Of a DNA stretch of 64,000 bases, positions 63,289 to 64,000 are shown in pieces. Numbering within the stretch: the stretch's first letter is position 1; each line of letters begins with the position of its first letter. A model generated the notes under the pieces. The model saw only the letters and a list, made by a program, of their open reading frames with translations. It was not told the origin of the DNA and did not search any database. Source of the stretch: Dermatophilaceae bacterium Sec6.4 (lineage in GTDB: Bacteria; Actinomycetota; Actinomycetes; Actinomycetales; Dermatophilaceae); the NCBI GenBank assembly GCA_039636865.1, contig CP144172.1, positions 1,116,001-1,180,000 of the forward strand, read 5' to 3'. The translations under genes and the position numbers were made by a program.

Positions 63289-63738
63289 GTGCGTACTTTC
63301 ACGCCCAAGCCGGCGCAGCTCCAGCAGGAGCGCGCCTGGCACATCATCGATGCCACCGACGTGGTGCTGGGCCGACTGGCCACGCACACGGCGAGCCTGC
63401 TGCGCGGCAAGCACAAGCCTGTTTTCGCGCCGCACGTCGACGCCGGTGACTTCGTCATCATCATCAACGCCGACAAGGTTGCGCTGACCGGTTCGAAGTT
63501 GCTGAAGAAGAAGGCTTACCGCCACTCGGGCTTCCCCGGCGGCCTCAAAGAGATCTCCTACATCGACCTGATGGCCAAGGACCCGGCGAGGGCCGTTGAG
63601 AAGGCTGTCCGGGGCATGATTCCCAAGACCAGCCTCGGTCGTGACCAGATGACCAAGCTCAAGGTCTATGCCGGTCCGAACCACCCGCACGGCGCCCAGC
63701 AGCCTGTGCCGTTCGAGATCACCCAGGTCGCGCAGTAA
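63289..63738 (+). CDS. rplM: 50S ribosomal protein L13
   Basis: 149 residues, from a GTG giving [21 protein letters not shown]13 is an early 50S assembly protein. The core [24 protein letters not shown] and the [16 protein letters not shown] segment are standard. AGAAAGTTGACGAAC precedes the start. rpsI follows after 39 bp in the usual order. Confidence 0.98.
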   Translation: MRTFTPKPAQLQQERAWHIIDATDVVLGRLATHTASLLRGKHKPVFAPHVDAGDFVIIINADKVALTGSKLLKKKAYRHSGFPGGLKEISYIDLMAKDPARAVEKAVRGMIPKTSLGRDQMTKLKVYAGPNHPHGAQQPVPFEITQVAQ

Positions 63739-63777
63739 CGCGCCTGCGCCCCTACCCCTTCAGACTTCAGGAGAATC

Positions 63778-64000
63778 GTGGCTGACGATCAGACCACCGA
63801 GCAGGACGTCCTCGAAACGGACGAGCCCGCACTGTCCACCTACACCTCAGAGTCCAGCGGCCCCGTTGGCGAAGACGGCGAGGGCGCACCGCGTCGTCGC
63901 ACCGCGTCCGAGCCCGGCGCCGGCACCGGCCGCCGCAAGCAGGCGATTGCGCGGGTGCGCATTGTGCCCGGCACCGGCGAATGGACGGTCAACGGCCGCA
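63778..64000 (+). CDS. rpsI: 30S ribosomal protein S9, N-terminal part (cut by window edge)
   Basis: The first 74 residues are present: an acidic N-terminal extension (MADDQTTEQDVLETDEPALS) of ~45 residues typical of actinobacterial S9, then the start of the core GRRKQAIARVRIVPGTGEW. GGAG lies 4 bases before the GTG. The rest is outside the window. Confidence 0.95.
   Translation, partial: MADDQTTEQDVLETDEPALSTYTSESSGPVGEDGEGAPRRRTASEPGAGTGRRKQAIARVRIVPGTGEWTVNGR

Overview
The window is high-GC actinobacterial DNA. GTG, TTG and ATGA/GTGA-coupled starts are common, and the gene order is that of the rpoBC / str / S10 / spc / alpha ribosomal regions. Ribosomal protein tails, the zinc-binding S14 and L36 and the rpoC sequence suggest a member of the Micrococcales (Dermatophilaceae/Dermacoccaceae-like). 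That lineage call is inference; no 16S gene is present.

Layout. 1-5.1 kb: end of rpoB and complete rpoC, closed by a strong hairpin terminator. 5.2-11.3 kb: an envelope or glycan cassette (large GT-C-like membrane protein on the minus strand; SAM methyltransferase, GT2 glycosyltransferase, a 61-residue small protein and a phosphatase-like membrane protein on the plus strand). 11.3-16.1 kb: str operon (rpsL, rpsG, fusA, tuf) with terminator. 16.2-21.6 kb: a small membrane protein, a class I aminotransferase, then ppsR and ppsA. 21.7-30.3 kb: a tetR / ABC-2 exporter operon divergent from a six-gene mycosporine-like amino acid (MAA, UV sunscreen) operon. 30.5-40.8 kb: S10 and spc operons from rpsJ to rplO. 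41.0-47.3 kb: secY-adk-map followed by two tandem zinc-ribbon/beta-propeller membrane proteins. 47.3-49.4 kb: a DUF2252 protein and a Thr-rich membrane protein. 49.5-53.9 kb: infA-rpmJ-rpsM-rpsK-rpsD-rpoA-rplQ. 54-63 kb: truA and accessory genes (decayed MFS transporter, SRPBCC, ThrE, DinB, DUF6157, FrnE, ABC-F, ArsR). 63.1-64 kb: rplM and the start of rpsI.

The most interesting part is 23.6-30.4 kb. It encodes a complete route from sedoheptulose 7-phosphate to an amino-acid-disubstituted MAA: DDGS (mysA), O-methyltransferase (mysB), ATP-grasp ligase (mysC) and D-Ala-D-Ala-ligase-like enzyme (mysD). Two extra genes sit in the same operon. One is a HAD-fold protein that has lost both motif I aspartates. 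The other is a TauD-type Fe(II)/2-oxoglutarate dioxygenase with an intact active site, placed between mysB and mysC. A TetR regulator and a DrrAB-like exporter are divergent, and the shared intergenic region carries clear palindromes. The known cyanobacterial MAA dioxygenase MysH belongs to a different family (phytanoyl-CoA dioxygenase-like), so this may be an MAA pathway with an unrecognised tailoring step.

Four ribosomal or initiation operons (str, S10, infA, rplM) share an unusual ATTTGG -35 region. No rRNA, tRNA, CRISPR array, insertion sequence or integrase was recognised.
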